This document shows positions 5,261-13,500 of a stretch of DNA of 14,476 nt, piece by piece (position 1 is the stretch's first letter; each line of letters begins with the position of its first letter). Origin of the DNA: Pseudomonadota bacterium (lineage in GTDB: Bacteria; Desulfobacterota; Syntrophobacteria; Syntrophobacterales; Syntrophobacteraceae); assembly GCA_023416335.1 (NCBI GenBank), contig JAEZHY010000036.1, positions 1 to 14,476 on the forward strand, given 5' to 3'. Both the position numbers and the translations under genes were made by a program. The notes beneath the pieces are model-generated. The model did not search any database, had not been told where the DNA came from, and saw nothing but the letters and a program-made list of their open reading frames with translations.

Positions 5261-5455
5261 CGAAACTCCTCGGCCTATAAGTATGCCTAAGTGTTCGATA
5301 TCAAACGAACTACAGAACTGCCGGAATTAAAATCCTGCTAAGAAAACAAGAAAATGACCGGTAGTAGTACGATGACACAGCCGGCTCGAGCCGATCAGAT
5401 TCACTTGAACCGCGGTGGGAATGGCATCCGCCAACCGAGCAGAGTTCAAAAGCCC

Positions 5456-7540
5456 CTATTGCCGGTTCCTCAGATCCGAAAGCAGAAGAAGCATCTCCGG
5501 CGTAAGGTCCATCGGCTGAGCAGTGGTCGTGAAAACGCCGCTTCCGGCTGTCCCTACGTAGATATTCTGAGAATTTGCAGGGCTGAGTGCAAAACAACTG
5601 ACCGGGTTGACCCTCGTGAGACCCTCGTTGAATTCACTCCAGGTTGCGCCCCAGTCGGTGCTTTTGAAGATGTTGTTGTAATCCGCGTAATACATGGTCC
5701 GTGGGTTCGAGGGGTCCAACGCCATAGGCCCGGGGCTGTAATTAGGTCGGAATATGTTCACCCAGCTATCTTTCATCCCGCCCTCTGTGCTCTCAAATAT
5801 GCGGTTGTTGATTGTAGCGTAGACATTCCGGCGATTTAGCGGGTCTATTATCAGGGCATGCAGGGAGAAATCACAGAGCCCGGCACAAGCCGCTCCTCCG
5901 CCCCCGCCACTTCCCCCTCCTCCACTTCCGCCGCAGCAGGCGTCAACGCCACTGGATCCGCTTCCGCCATACACAAGGCACCAGCATGCGCCGCCATCGA
6001 GTGTTCTGTAGATGCCCGAATGGTAGGCTTCGCCAGCCTCATACCGGGTTGCCGCAAAGACCATGAATGGGTTGACCGGGTCAATAGCCAAATGCCGTAT
6101 GCTGTCGGACAGGCCGGAGTAGAACCAGCCGGCACCGCCGTTTTCGCTTTTGAACACTCCCAGATCGGTCCCGGTATAAACGGTTTGGGGATTTAAAGGA
6201 TCGATGGCAATGCAATAGACTTCGAGATTGGCCAGACCCGAGTTGGCTTGGTTCCAACTCGTGCCGTCGTTGATACTCTTGAAGACGCCTCGGTCGGTTC
6301 CGGCATAGATGGTATTCGGATTCTTCGGATCGATTGCCAAGTCCCGTATATTTGCCGTCGTAAGGCCGAAGTTGATCCGGTTCCAGTCCATTCCTCCGTT
6401 GGTGGTTTTGAAGATGCCGTATTGATCCGTTCCGACATAGATAGTCTGGGGAGCTTCAGGGTCGATCGCGACGGAGGAGACCGTGGTGGCCGAGAGTCCC
6501 GAGTTGGCGAGAGCCCAACTCGTACCCCCGTCCGTGCTTTTCAACACTCCTTCATCGGTCCCGACATAGAGAATCTGGGGATTTACGGGGTTCATGGCTA
6601 CGGAATAGATGTTGGCGCTCGGCAGCCCGGAGTTGAGCCTAGTCCAACTTGCACCGGCATCCGTGCTCCTGAATGCGCTATTGCCGTTTGTTACTGCATA
6701 TAATATTTGTGGTTGTGAGGGGCTCACGGCCAGGGACTTGATATTAGTATCCGAGAGCCCCGAATTGATCTGGGTCCAGGTTGCGCCGGAGTCGGTGCTC
6801 TTGAACACCCCATTGCCGGTTCCGGCATAGATGGTCTGGGGGGTTGCCGGGTCAACGGTCAGGCATGCGACGGAACTCGTAGTCATTCCCGGGTTGATCT
6901 TTGTCCAGCTTGTTCCTCCGTCGGTACTCCTGAATATCACGCCCGCCCGCCCTCCGGCATAGATTATCCGGGGAGTTACCGGGTCAAAAGCTATGGAGTA
7001 AATACCACTGTTTTCCAGCAGCGAGTTGATCTCAGTCCAACTCGCCCCGCCGTCTGTGCTCCTGTAAATGTGACTATAGATGGCATAAACGGTACCTGGA
7101 TTAGATGGATCGATCGCCGTACACGAGATTTTCCATGTTGTCGGCGAATACTTATAACTCCAACTCTCTCCGCCGTCCGTGCTCTTCATAACGCCGTCAG
7201 AATTTCCTGCGTAGATAATTTGCGGGTTTACAGGATCGAAAGCCATTGAGAGCACCGGCTGAGCCCTATATATTTGTCCTCTCCCAAGTCCCGATTCGGA
7301 TTTCTTCCAGCTGTTCCCGCCGTCGGTGCTCTTGTACAGGCCGCCTTTGTAGGGCGAGGCAAAAACAATCTCCGGATTTGCAGGATGGACGGCGACAAAG
7401 TCGATTCTGCCTCCGTCCGGACCGATAGGCGTCCATTTCGCCTGGCCGGGCGTTGCCCGGCATATACCGATAAGACTCAAGACCAGAAAGAACAACAATA
7501 CGGACCACGCAGATACACCTCTGGTACTCTGCCCCGGCAT
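5456..7540 (-). CDS. Exported Asp-box (BNR/Ycf48-like) beta-propeller protein A (694 aa)
   Basis: The ATG at 7540-7538 is preceded by AAAGGA. Residues 1 to about 30 are a signal peptide (TRG, hydrophobic VLLFFLVLSLIGI, then a CRATPGQA region). The rest is made of about 13 repeats of 40-50 residues. Each ends in an Asp-box S-x-D-x-G-x-x-W such as KSTDGGNSWKK, RSTDGGASWTE or KSTDWGATWSE, followed by an IDPxNPxTIYAGT strand. Asp-box repeats form blades of six- to ten-bladed propellers in sialidases, sortilin/Vps10 and Ycf48, so two packed propellers or one large one are possible. No catalytic residues are recognisable; a binding or surface structural role is likely. Residues about 525-557 are an unusual Gly/Cys-rich insert. 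The gene follows its paralog B in tandem but has its own upstream region. The C-terminus MDLTPEMLLLL has no anchoring motif I know. Confidence 0.92.
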   Translation of the reverse strand: MPGQSTRGVSAWSVLLFFLVLSLIGICRATPGQAKWTPIGPDGGRIDFVAVHPANPEIVFASPYKGGLYKSTDGGNSWKKSESGLGRGQIYRAQPVLSMAFDPVNPQIIYAGNSDGVMKSTDGGESWSYKYSPTTWKISCTAIDPSNPGTVYAIYSHIYRSTDGGASWTEINSLLENSGIYSIAFDPVTPRIIYAGGRAGVIFRSTDGGTSWTKINPGMTTSSVACLTVDPATPQTIYAGTGNGVFKSTDSGATWTQINSGLSDTNIKSLAVSPSQPQILYAVTNGNSAFRSTDAGASWTRLNSGLPSANIYSVAMNPVNPQILYVGTDEGVLKSTDGGTSWALANSGLSATTVSSVAIDPEAPQTIYVGTDQYGIFKTTNGGMDWNRINFGLTTANIRDLAIDPKNPNTIYAGTDRGVFKSINDGTSWNQANSGLANLEVYCIAIDPLNPQTVYTGTDLGVFKSENGGAGWFYSGLSDSIRHLAIDPVNPFMVFAATRYEAGEAYHSGIYRTLDGGACWCLVYGGSGSSGVDACCGGSGGGGSGGGGGAACAGLCDFSLHALIIDPLNRRNVYATINNRIFESTEGGMKDSWVNIFRPNYSPGPMALDPSNPRTMYYADYNNIFKSTDWGATWSEFNEGLTRVNPVSCFALSPANSQNIYVGTAGSGVFTTTAQPMDLTPEMLLLLSDLRNRQ

Positions 7541-7644
7541 ACAGGGAATCCTTTCTAATCTGTTCGGATTGTAAAGAAGAGGGTGATTGCGCGGGTCGAT
7601 CTGGTAGATCGTTGATTAATATACACTATTACCTGCACATATAA
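7411..7644 (-). repeat. Near-identical 5' module, copy in front of and inside propeller gene A
   Basis: Bases 7411-7560 match 9793-9942 with only three substitutions. The match continues to about 7600 with a single 1-base indel, then fades by 7644. The block covers the -10-like TATATT (minus strand, 7623-7618), an inverted repeat CGATCT-GGT-AGATCG (7597-7611), the ribosome binding site, and the codons for the signal peptide and the first 44 residues. Upstream of 7600 and inside the gene beyond 7408 similarity drops sharply. Confidence 0.85.
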
Positions 7645-7915
7645 AACGGCATTGGACCGGATCTCCGCCAATTTTTTCGAGTATGCGGGTGCGAGCAGTC
7701 GATCATATTTATTGGCACCGGTTCGACGTTGCAATGTCAAAATGGGACTCGATACCAAGGCGGCCGATGAAGAAAACTTAATTAGACAAATAACAAATTT
7801 TCCAGCTTAGGCCCGCGGAGAAATCTGACGGGGCTGAACTGAAACATAAAAGCCAATCAGCACGATTTGCAATTAAGGATCGTTAACAGGGCGCATTTCC
7901 CGCTCAGTTTGTCTG
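7541..7915. other. Spacer between propeller genes B and A
   Basis: The right-hand part of the duplicated 5' module is here, with a conserved TATATT -10 candidate at 7623-7618 (minus strand); no conserved -35 is visible. Bases 7864-7908 resemble 10036-10081. The roughly 215 bp in between (about 7645-7860) have no counterpart upstream of gene B and contain nothing I recognise. Confidence 0.5.
7864..7908. repeat. 45-bp imperfect direct repeat (partner at 10036-10081)
   Basis: The two segments share a GGATCG...ACAGGGCGCAT...GCTCAGT backbone over about 45 bp with short mismatches. This copy lies just after the stop codon of gene B and the partner lies upstream of gene B, so the pair frames one duplicated gene unit. 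Confidence 0.6.
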
Positions 7916-9922
7916 CTAATCCTGCCCTGAAAGGAGAAGCAACTCCGGCGTTATGTCCATTGATTTTACAGTGGCCGTAAAAACCCCGCTGCCAAGTGTT
8001 CCCGCATAGATTTGACCATTCGTGGGGTTGATTGCAAAACACCTGACCGAGTTGACGTGCGTTAGACCTTCATTGAACTCGCTCCAGCTTGCTCCGCCGT
8101 TTGTGGTTCTGAAGACGCTGACGTCGTTTCCGTAGTATATGGTCTGCGGATTAGCGGGATCCAGAATCATAGGTCCCAGGATGTAGTCCGGCTTGTACAC
8201 AGCAGCCCAGCTTCCACTGGTCCCGCCGGCGGTACTCCTCAATATCGATTGGTTCAGAACGGCGTAAATATTCAAGGTATTTGCCGGGTCTATAATCAGA
8301 GCGCGCAGGTAGAGATCACCGTTGCCGGCACAGTCTCCTCCGCCGTCTCCGCATTGGTATACCGGAGACCAGGATGCTCCGCCGTCGGTGCTCCTGTATA
8401 TTATTGATTCCGCGTTCGATTCTCCGCGATGATAGGTCCCGGCAAAGACGATCCGTGGATTGACGGGGTCGATAGCCAGTTGCATAGTGTAGTCGGCCAG
8501 GCCGGTGAAGGACCAGCTAAAGGCGCCGTCCTCGCTTTTGAACACCCCTGCAGTGGTTCCCACATAGATGGTTTGGGGGCTTGAGGGATCGACGGCGATA
8601 CAACTGATGTTCAGCAGTTCGCTGCTGCCCGGCGTGGTATCGGTCCAGTTCATGCCTCCGTCTATACTCTTGGATAGCCTTCCAAAGCTTCCCGCGTAGA
8701 TGGTGTTCGGATCATTCGGATCGATCGCCAGAGTCTGCACATTGGCCACTGCCGCGATGGGTTTGATCCGACGCCAGACTTTTCCTCCATCTGTGGATTT
8801 GAAGACGCCGTCGCGGTCTGTTCCCGCATAGATGGTCAGGGGATTTGAGGGAGCAATGGCCAGAAAATAAACCGCGACGGCCGAGAGTCCCGAATTTGCT
8901 CCAGTCCAACTCGTGCCGCTGTCCGTACTTCTCAATACGCCCTCATCTGTCACTGCATAGAGTGTCTGGGGATTTGCGGCGCTCATGGCGAATGAGTTGA
9001 TATACCCGCTTGCGCCTGAATAGATTGAGATCCAGTTCGTGCCGGCGTCGGTGCTCTTGAAAGCGCGACCGTCTGCAACTGCATAGAGGATCTGAGGCTG
9101 CGTGGAGCTCACGGACAGGAACCAGACGCCGGTAGCTGGAAGTCCTGAGTTGATGGGGGTCCAGGTCATGCCGGCATCGGTACTTTTGTATACTCCGGAG
9201 TCACTTCCGGCATAAAGGTTGTGAGGAGCCGCGGGATCCACGGCTATGGAGGAGATTAAGCCGGCCGGCGCCGAATCGATCCTGGTCCAGCTTGCGCCGA
9301 CATCAGTGCTTTTGAATAGGCCGGCCTCGGTTCCGGCATAGATGGTCCGGGAATCTGCCGGGTCAAAGGCTAAAGAATATGTAATACTATTTCCCAGCAG
9401 CAGAGGCTTGATCAGGGTCCACGATACGCCGGCATCCGTGCTCCTGTACAAACAGACTTCATTTTCTGCGATGATGATCTCGGGATTCGAAGGATTAATT
9501 GCGATACGCCAGGCAGTAAAGGGGGGAGCCGAATGCTTTGTCCAACTGTCGCCACCATCAGTGCTTTTCAGTACACCTGACCCATATGTTCCCGCATAGA
9601 CTATTTTGGGATTTACAGGATCAAAGGCCACGGAATATACCGCCTCAGAGTTCCAGTTATGGGCGATGAATCCCGATTCGACCCTCCTCCAGCTATTCCC
9701 GCCGTCAGCACTCTTGTACAGGCCGCCTTTATTCGGCGCCGCTAAAACATTCTGCGGATTTGCGGGATCGATGGCCAGAAGCCTGACGCTGCCTCCGTCC
9801 GGACCGATAGGGGTCCATTTCGCCTGGCCGGGCGTTGCCCGGCATACACCGATAAGACTCAAGACCAGAAAGAACAACAACACGGACCACGCAGATACAC
9901 CTCTGGTACTCTGCCCCGGCAT
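7916..9922 (-). CDS. Exported Asp-box (BNR/Ycf48-like) beta-propeller protein B (668 aa)
   Basis: This is a tandem paralog of protein A in the same direction. The ATG at 9922-9920 has the same AAAGGA context. The signal peptide and first 44 residues differ from A at one position (V for I); from residue 45 on, identity falls to roughly half by eye. About 13 Asp-boxes are present (KSADGGNSWRR, KSTDGGDSWTK, RSTDAGVSWTL, RTTNGGASWSE and others), separated by IAxDPxNPxxIYAGT strands. The region matching the Gly/Cys insert of A is short here (YQCGDGGGDCAGNGD). The end GSGVFTATVKSMDITPELLLL matches A. No enzymatic motif is visible; the predicted role is a secreted or surface binding propeller. Confidence 0.92.
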   Translation of the reverse strand: MPGQSTRGVSAWSVLLFFLVLSLIGVCRATPGQAKWTPIGPDGGSVRLLAIDPANPQNVLAAPNKGGLYKSADGGNSWRRVESGFIAHNWNSEAVYSVAFDPVNPKIVYAGTYGSGVLKSTDGGDSWTKHSAPPFTAWRIAINPSNPEIIIAENEVCLYRSTDAGVSWTLIKPLLLGNSITYSLAFDPADSRTIYAGTEAGLFKSTDVGASWTRIDSAPAGLISSIAVDPAAPHNLYAGSDSGVYKSTDAGMTWTPINSGLPATGVWFLSVSSTQPQILYAVADGRAFKSTDAGTNWISIYSGASGYINSFAMSAANPQTLYAVTDEGVLRSTDSGTSWTGANSGLSAVAVYFLAIAPSNPLTIYAGTDRDGVFKSTDGGKVWRRIKPIAAVANVQTLAIDPNDPNTIYAGSFGRLSKSIDGGMNWTDTTPGSSELLNISCIAVDPSSPQTIYVGTTAGVFKSEDGAFSWSFTGLADYTMQLAIDPVNPRIVFAGTYHRGESNAESIIYRSTDGGASWSPVYQCGDGGGDCAGNGDLYLRALIIDPANTLNIYAVLNQSILRSTAGGTSGSWAAVYKPDYILGPMILDPANPQTIYYGNDVSVFRTTNGGASWSEFNEGLTHVNSVRCFAINPTNGQIYAGTLGSGVFTATVKSMDITPELLLLSGQD

Positions 9923-10026
9923 ACAGGGAATCCTTTCTAATCTGTTCGGATTGTAAAAGAAGAGGGTGATTGCGCGGGTCGATTTGATAGATCGGCAATA
10001 AATATACTACTATTTCCTGCTCATAT
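9793..10026 (-). repeat. Near-identical 5' module, copy in front of and inside propeller gene B
   Basis: Partner of 7411-7644. The TATATT -10 candidate is at 10006-10001 on the minus strand. The inverted repeat found in the A copy is damaged here (CGATTTGATAGATCG, 9980-9994), so it is not strictly required in both copies. Confidence 0.85.
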
Positions 10027-10035
10027 GAAAGAGTG

Positions 10036-10081
10036 GAATTTACAACAAGGGATCGCTTACAGGGCGCATCTTTTGCTCAGT
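10036..10081. repeat. 45-bp imperfect direct repeat (partner at 7864-7908)
   Basis: Upstream copy of the pair framing propeller gene B; contains GGATCG-CTT-ACAGGGCGCATC and TTGCTCAG. Confidence 0.6.
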
Positions 10082-10126
10082 CTCACTGAGCAACGGGCAA
10101 GCATGAGTGGCTTACTATGACAATCA

Positions 10127-10144
10127 TGTCCGGCACGACGGACA
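10127..10144. promoter_or_regulatory. Inverted repeat, candidate activator site
   Basis: TGTCCG-N6-CGGACA is a perfect 6-bp dyad. It ends 119 bp before the -24 element at 10263, the usual distance for a site of a sigma-54 enhancer-binding protein (NtrC family). The activator itself is not in the window. Confidence 0.45.
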
Positions 10145-10262
10145 ACAGCATCCTACTCCAAGCTGTTTTCCGACATAATTCAACCGCATAGTGTCTCAAA
10201 TATGTCCCACTTTTTTTACCCCTCCTCCTTGTTAGTTCCGCATTTTTGGAGCAATGAAGGGT

Positions 10263-10278
10263 TGGCGCGAATATTGCT
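10263..10278 (+). promoter_or_regulatory. Sigma-54 (-24/-12) promoter of the copper oxidase gene
   Basis: TGGCGCGAATATTGCT matches the RpoN consensus TGGCACG-N4-TTGC[A/T] at every position but one (G for A). The invariant GG (10264-10265) and GC (10276-10277) are exactly ten bases apart. Transcription would start near 10289, leaving a leader of about 230 nt before the ATG at 10520. Confidence 0.62.
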
Positions 10279-10289
10279 GTCCATCCTCT

Positions 10290-10519
10290 CCAGGATAATT
10301 TCATCTCAAATCAACATCTTGCATCACACCTGAAGCTCATCATCGATCTTTGTTTTCCGCCCCTGCAATACCGGGGAGGGGAGACTCCGAGGCATCTCCT
10401 TTCCCTGGAAAAGCAGGGCAAAAAGATCCTGCCGACTTCGCCGGGGCAAATGGGCAGAGCCGAGCGGGTTTTATTTGCATCAAGCGAACAGAGACAACTT
10501 TGTCCACAGGAGGAAGAAA
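10290..10519 (+). other. Long 5' leader of the copper oxidase mRNA
   Basis: Visible elements are a hairpin GCAGG-N10-CCTGC (10413-10432), GC-rich stretches around 10436-10470, and a tight dyad GACAA-CT-TTGTC (10493-10504). The dyad sits four bases before the strong ribosome binding site AGGAGGAAG (10508-10516). Fragments such as AGGGCAAA and GCAGAGCC vaguely recall GEMM-class (cyclic dinucleotide) riboswitches, but the order and spacing do not fit well, so no riboswitch is claimed. Confidence 0.3.
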
Positions 10520-13500
10520 ATGAAACTGACAATGCCCCGAATTTTTGCGTTGCCTGCACTGGTGGGGATCATTCTCTGCCTTGGAGTGGGTCAAACAGCC
10601 GCCGAGAAGAGGCAGTTTTCAGTGGATCACCAGGAGAATGCGCTTAACGCAAGGCAAAAGATCAATCCCGGCTTCATGAAAACTCAGGCGCAAAACAACA
10701 ATTTGAAAGCCGCGGCGGTTTCGAACATTCCGAACCCGGCGGTAGGATTCAACCCGGCAGTGAATTACGCGCTGCCGAACTTCTCGGTGAGCCCCCCTAT
10801 CCAAAAGTTCATCGATACGCTTCCGGGGTTGGGTGTCGGCAACGCAAGCACCAACGGGAACTATATTCCAGTGGCCATTCCGGATAAATCAACGTACCCC
10901 GGTTCCGATTATTACGAACTGTCCGTAGACCAGTACACTCAGAAGCTGGCCTCGGATTTGCCTGGACTAACCACTCTGCGCGGCTACAGGCAGACCAACA
11001 CGACGGACGCATCCGTCGATATCAACCAGTACCTGGGGCCGGCAATCATAGCCCAGGCAGGAGTCCCCGTGCGTCTGAAGGTCACTAACAATCTTCCCCT
11101 GGAGGGCACGACCCCTCCCATGATGTCCCCCGTCAGCAATTTTTTCCTGCCCGTGGATACCACGCTCATGGGGGCGTCCATGGGTCCGAACGGCGGCACG
11201 GAAATTTATACGCAGAACCGCATCAACGTTCACCTGCATGGCGGCTTTACCCCCTGGATCAGCGACGGGACGCCGCATCAGTGGTGGACGCCCGCCGGTC
11301 AGGCGACATCCTATCCCAAGGGCGTAAGTTTTCAGAACGTCCCGGACATGTTGACCAACGGAACATCACCCTGCGCCGCGCAAGGCAATCCATCGGCATG
11401 CATCACGCCGGGCCCGACGGACGGAGTGGGGACCCTGTTCTATCCCAACCAGCAAAGCGCCAGGTTGATGTTCTATCACGACCATGCGTACGGAATCACG
11501 CGGTTGAACGTCTACGGCGGCCTGGCAGCCCCGTACCTGCTGATCGATTCCACGGAGACGGGTCTCATAGACTCGGGCGTCCTTCCCAATCAGGCAGGCA
11601 TAGATCAGACGTTTGCAAAGAATCATACGACACCTCCGTCGAGCCCTCTGTCGGCAGCAGGAGGCCTTTATGCCCATGGTATTCCTCTTGTGATCCAGGA
11701 CAAATCATTCGTAAACGAAACCACTTCCCCACCGCCAGGGTTCAGCGGCACTTTGCCGGACATCACCGCCAACCTCGATCCCCTCTGGGGCACCTATGTT
11801 CCGAACTATACAGCCGGCGGCAGTCTATGGTACCCCCATGAGTACATGCCAAACGAAAATATATATGACCCTACCGGGTTCAACAATCTGGGCAGGTGGG
11901 ATTACGGCCCCTTCATGGCCCCGCCTCTGCTTGCCAACAACATCACTTTGCCCAGCCCGACAATTGTGCCTGAGGCTTACGGCGACACCATGGTGATAAA
12001 CGGTGCGCCGTACCCGACCATTACCCTGCCGCCCGATCCCGTGCGCTTCCAAATTCTCAATGCGGCAAATGAACGGGTACTCAACCTGCAATTCTACTAT
12101 GCGGCAGACGAGTACGGTAATGTCTGCAGGGCTGTCGGCGGCGTTATTACGGCTGTGAAAGGCCCGAACGCCGGAAGTATAATTCCTCAGTCCGACTGTA
12201 CCGAAGTCTCCATGGTCCCCGCTATCCCGCCTTCCAATGCATGCTCGGCCACAACCACCACCGGTGGAGGCGGCCTGGCAGCAGCAGCCATGGATGCATC
12301 GGGCAATCCGCTTAACGGGACCGGTCTCCCGCCAGGCTGTACTCCTTCCACATGGCCTAAAGACGGCAGGGACGGCGGCGTGCCGGATCCCGCTACAGCG
12401 GGTCCTCCATTCATTCAGATCGGCAATGAAGGCGGGTTCATGCCTCTGGTTGCCGTGATTCCTTCAACACCCATCGGTTACGAATACAATCGAAGGGCCG
12501 TGACCGTAATGGACACCACCTCCCACGCTCTTATGATCGCCCCCGCGGAACGGGCCGATGTAATCGTGGACCTCTCAACCGTTCCCGTTGGCTCAACGCT
12601 GATTCTGTATAACGACATGCCCGCTCCGACCCCGCTCTACGATACCCGGAACGACTATTACACGGACTCTCCAGACCAGACGGCGAGCGGCGGCGCTCCC
12701 CCGACCTCTCCCGGTTGGGGCCCGAACACCCGTACGCTCTTGCAAATCAACGTCCCCGCAACAGGAACCCCCGGCACACCCGTTAACATATCAGACCTGA
12801 ATACGGCGATCGGTGCAGCGTATGCAGCGACGCAGCCAAAGCCCGTTGCGCCCGCAAAGGCCTATAACAACGCCTGGCCGAACACTTATACTACCGATGT
12901 TCACGTCCAGAATGTGGACGAAACGATCAACCTCACGGGACAGGGCCAGAGAGTCTCAAAGGTGATAACAACGGCACCGGGCACCGGGTACACGACCGCC
13001 CCTGTAGTCAGGTTCATCGGCGGCGGCTGTACCACCATGCCGAGCGGCACTGCCAGACTTAACGGCGTCACCGCAGTCACTGTCACAACCGCCGGCTCGG
13101 GCTATACCAGCGCGCCCACGGTCACGATCACAGGCGGCGGGGGGACCGGCGCCACGGCAATAGCGCAAATATCCGGCGGCGTTGTAAGCGCAATCAATAT
13201 GGTAACCCTGGGATCCGGGTACACTAATGTTCCCACGGTCACCCTGACCGGCGGCGGAGGCACGGGGGCAGCAGCGACGGCAACGATAACTCCCAATTCC
13301 GTCGGCGATATCGTTCTTAACAACCCCGGCGCCGGCTGCACCAGCGCGCCTTACGTCTACCTGACCGGCGGCAACGGCACGGCCGCGGCCGCAAACGCCA
13401 TTCTCGTCGGGGACACGATTCTCGATTCGATAGGCATAACGGAGGGTTTCGACATCGAGTACGGCCGGATGAATGTCACAATGGCCACGGCTCCAAACCT

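Larger units (their letters stand above)
4825..5455. other. Intergenic region after the 4534 gene
   Basis: It holds the 3' untranslated part of the 4534 mRNA and its terminator. A degenerate ACGAA-type repeat tract follows (5080-5260). Two small inverted repeats are visible: GTTCG-N8-CGAAC at 5293-5310 and the palindrome CGGCTCGAGCCG at 5382-5393. No T-rich terminator is visible after the minus-strand gene that ends at 5456. The frame at 4868-5188 on the minus strand gets its hydrophobic look only from the repeat tract and is not a gene. Confidence 0.5.
9923..10519. other. Divergent intergenic region between propeller gene B and the copper oxidase
   Basis: The left part is the 5' module and upstream repeat of gene B. 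The right part holds the sigma-54 type promoter, an upstream inverted repeat and the leader of the copper oxidase gene. The T-rich stretch at 10203-10230 and the bases around it resemble nothing I can name. No gene is supported. Confidence 0.6.

Noticed and set aside
10187..10230. Possible insertion-sequence end (TGTCTCAAATATGTCCC followed by a T run)
   Set aside because: It has the feel of an IS terminus, but no matching inverted end, target duplication or transposase is present.
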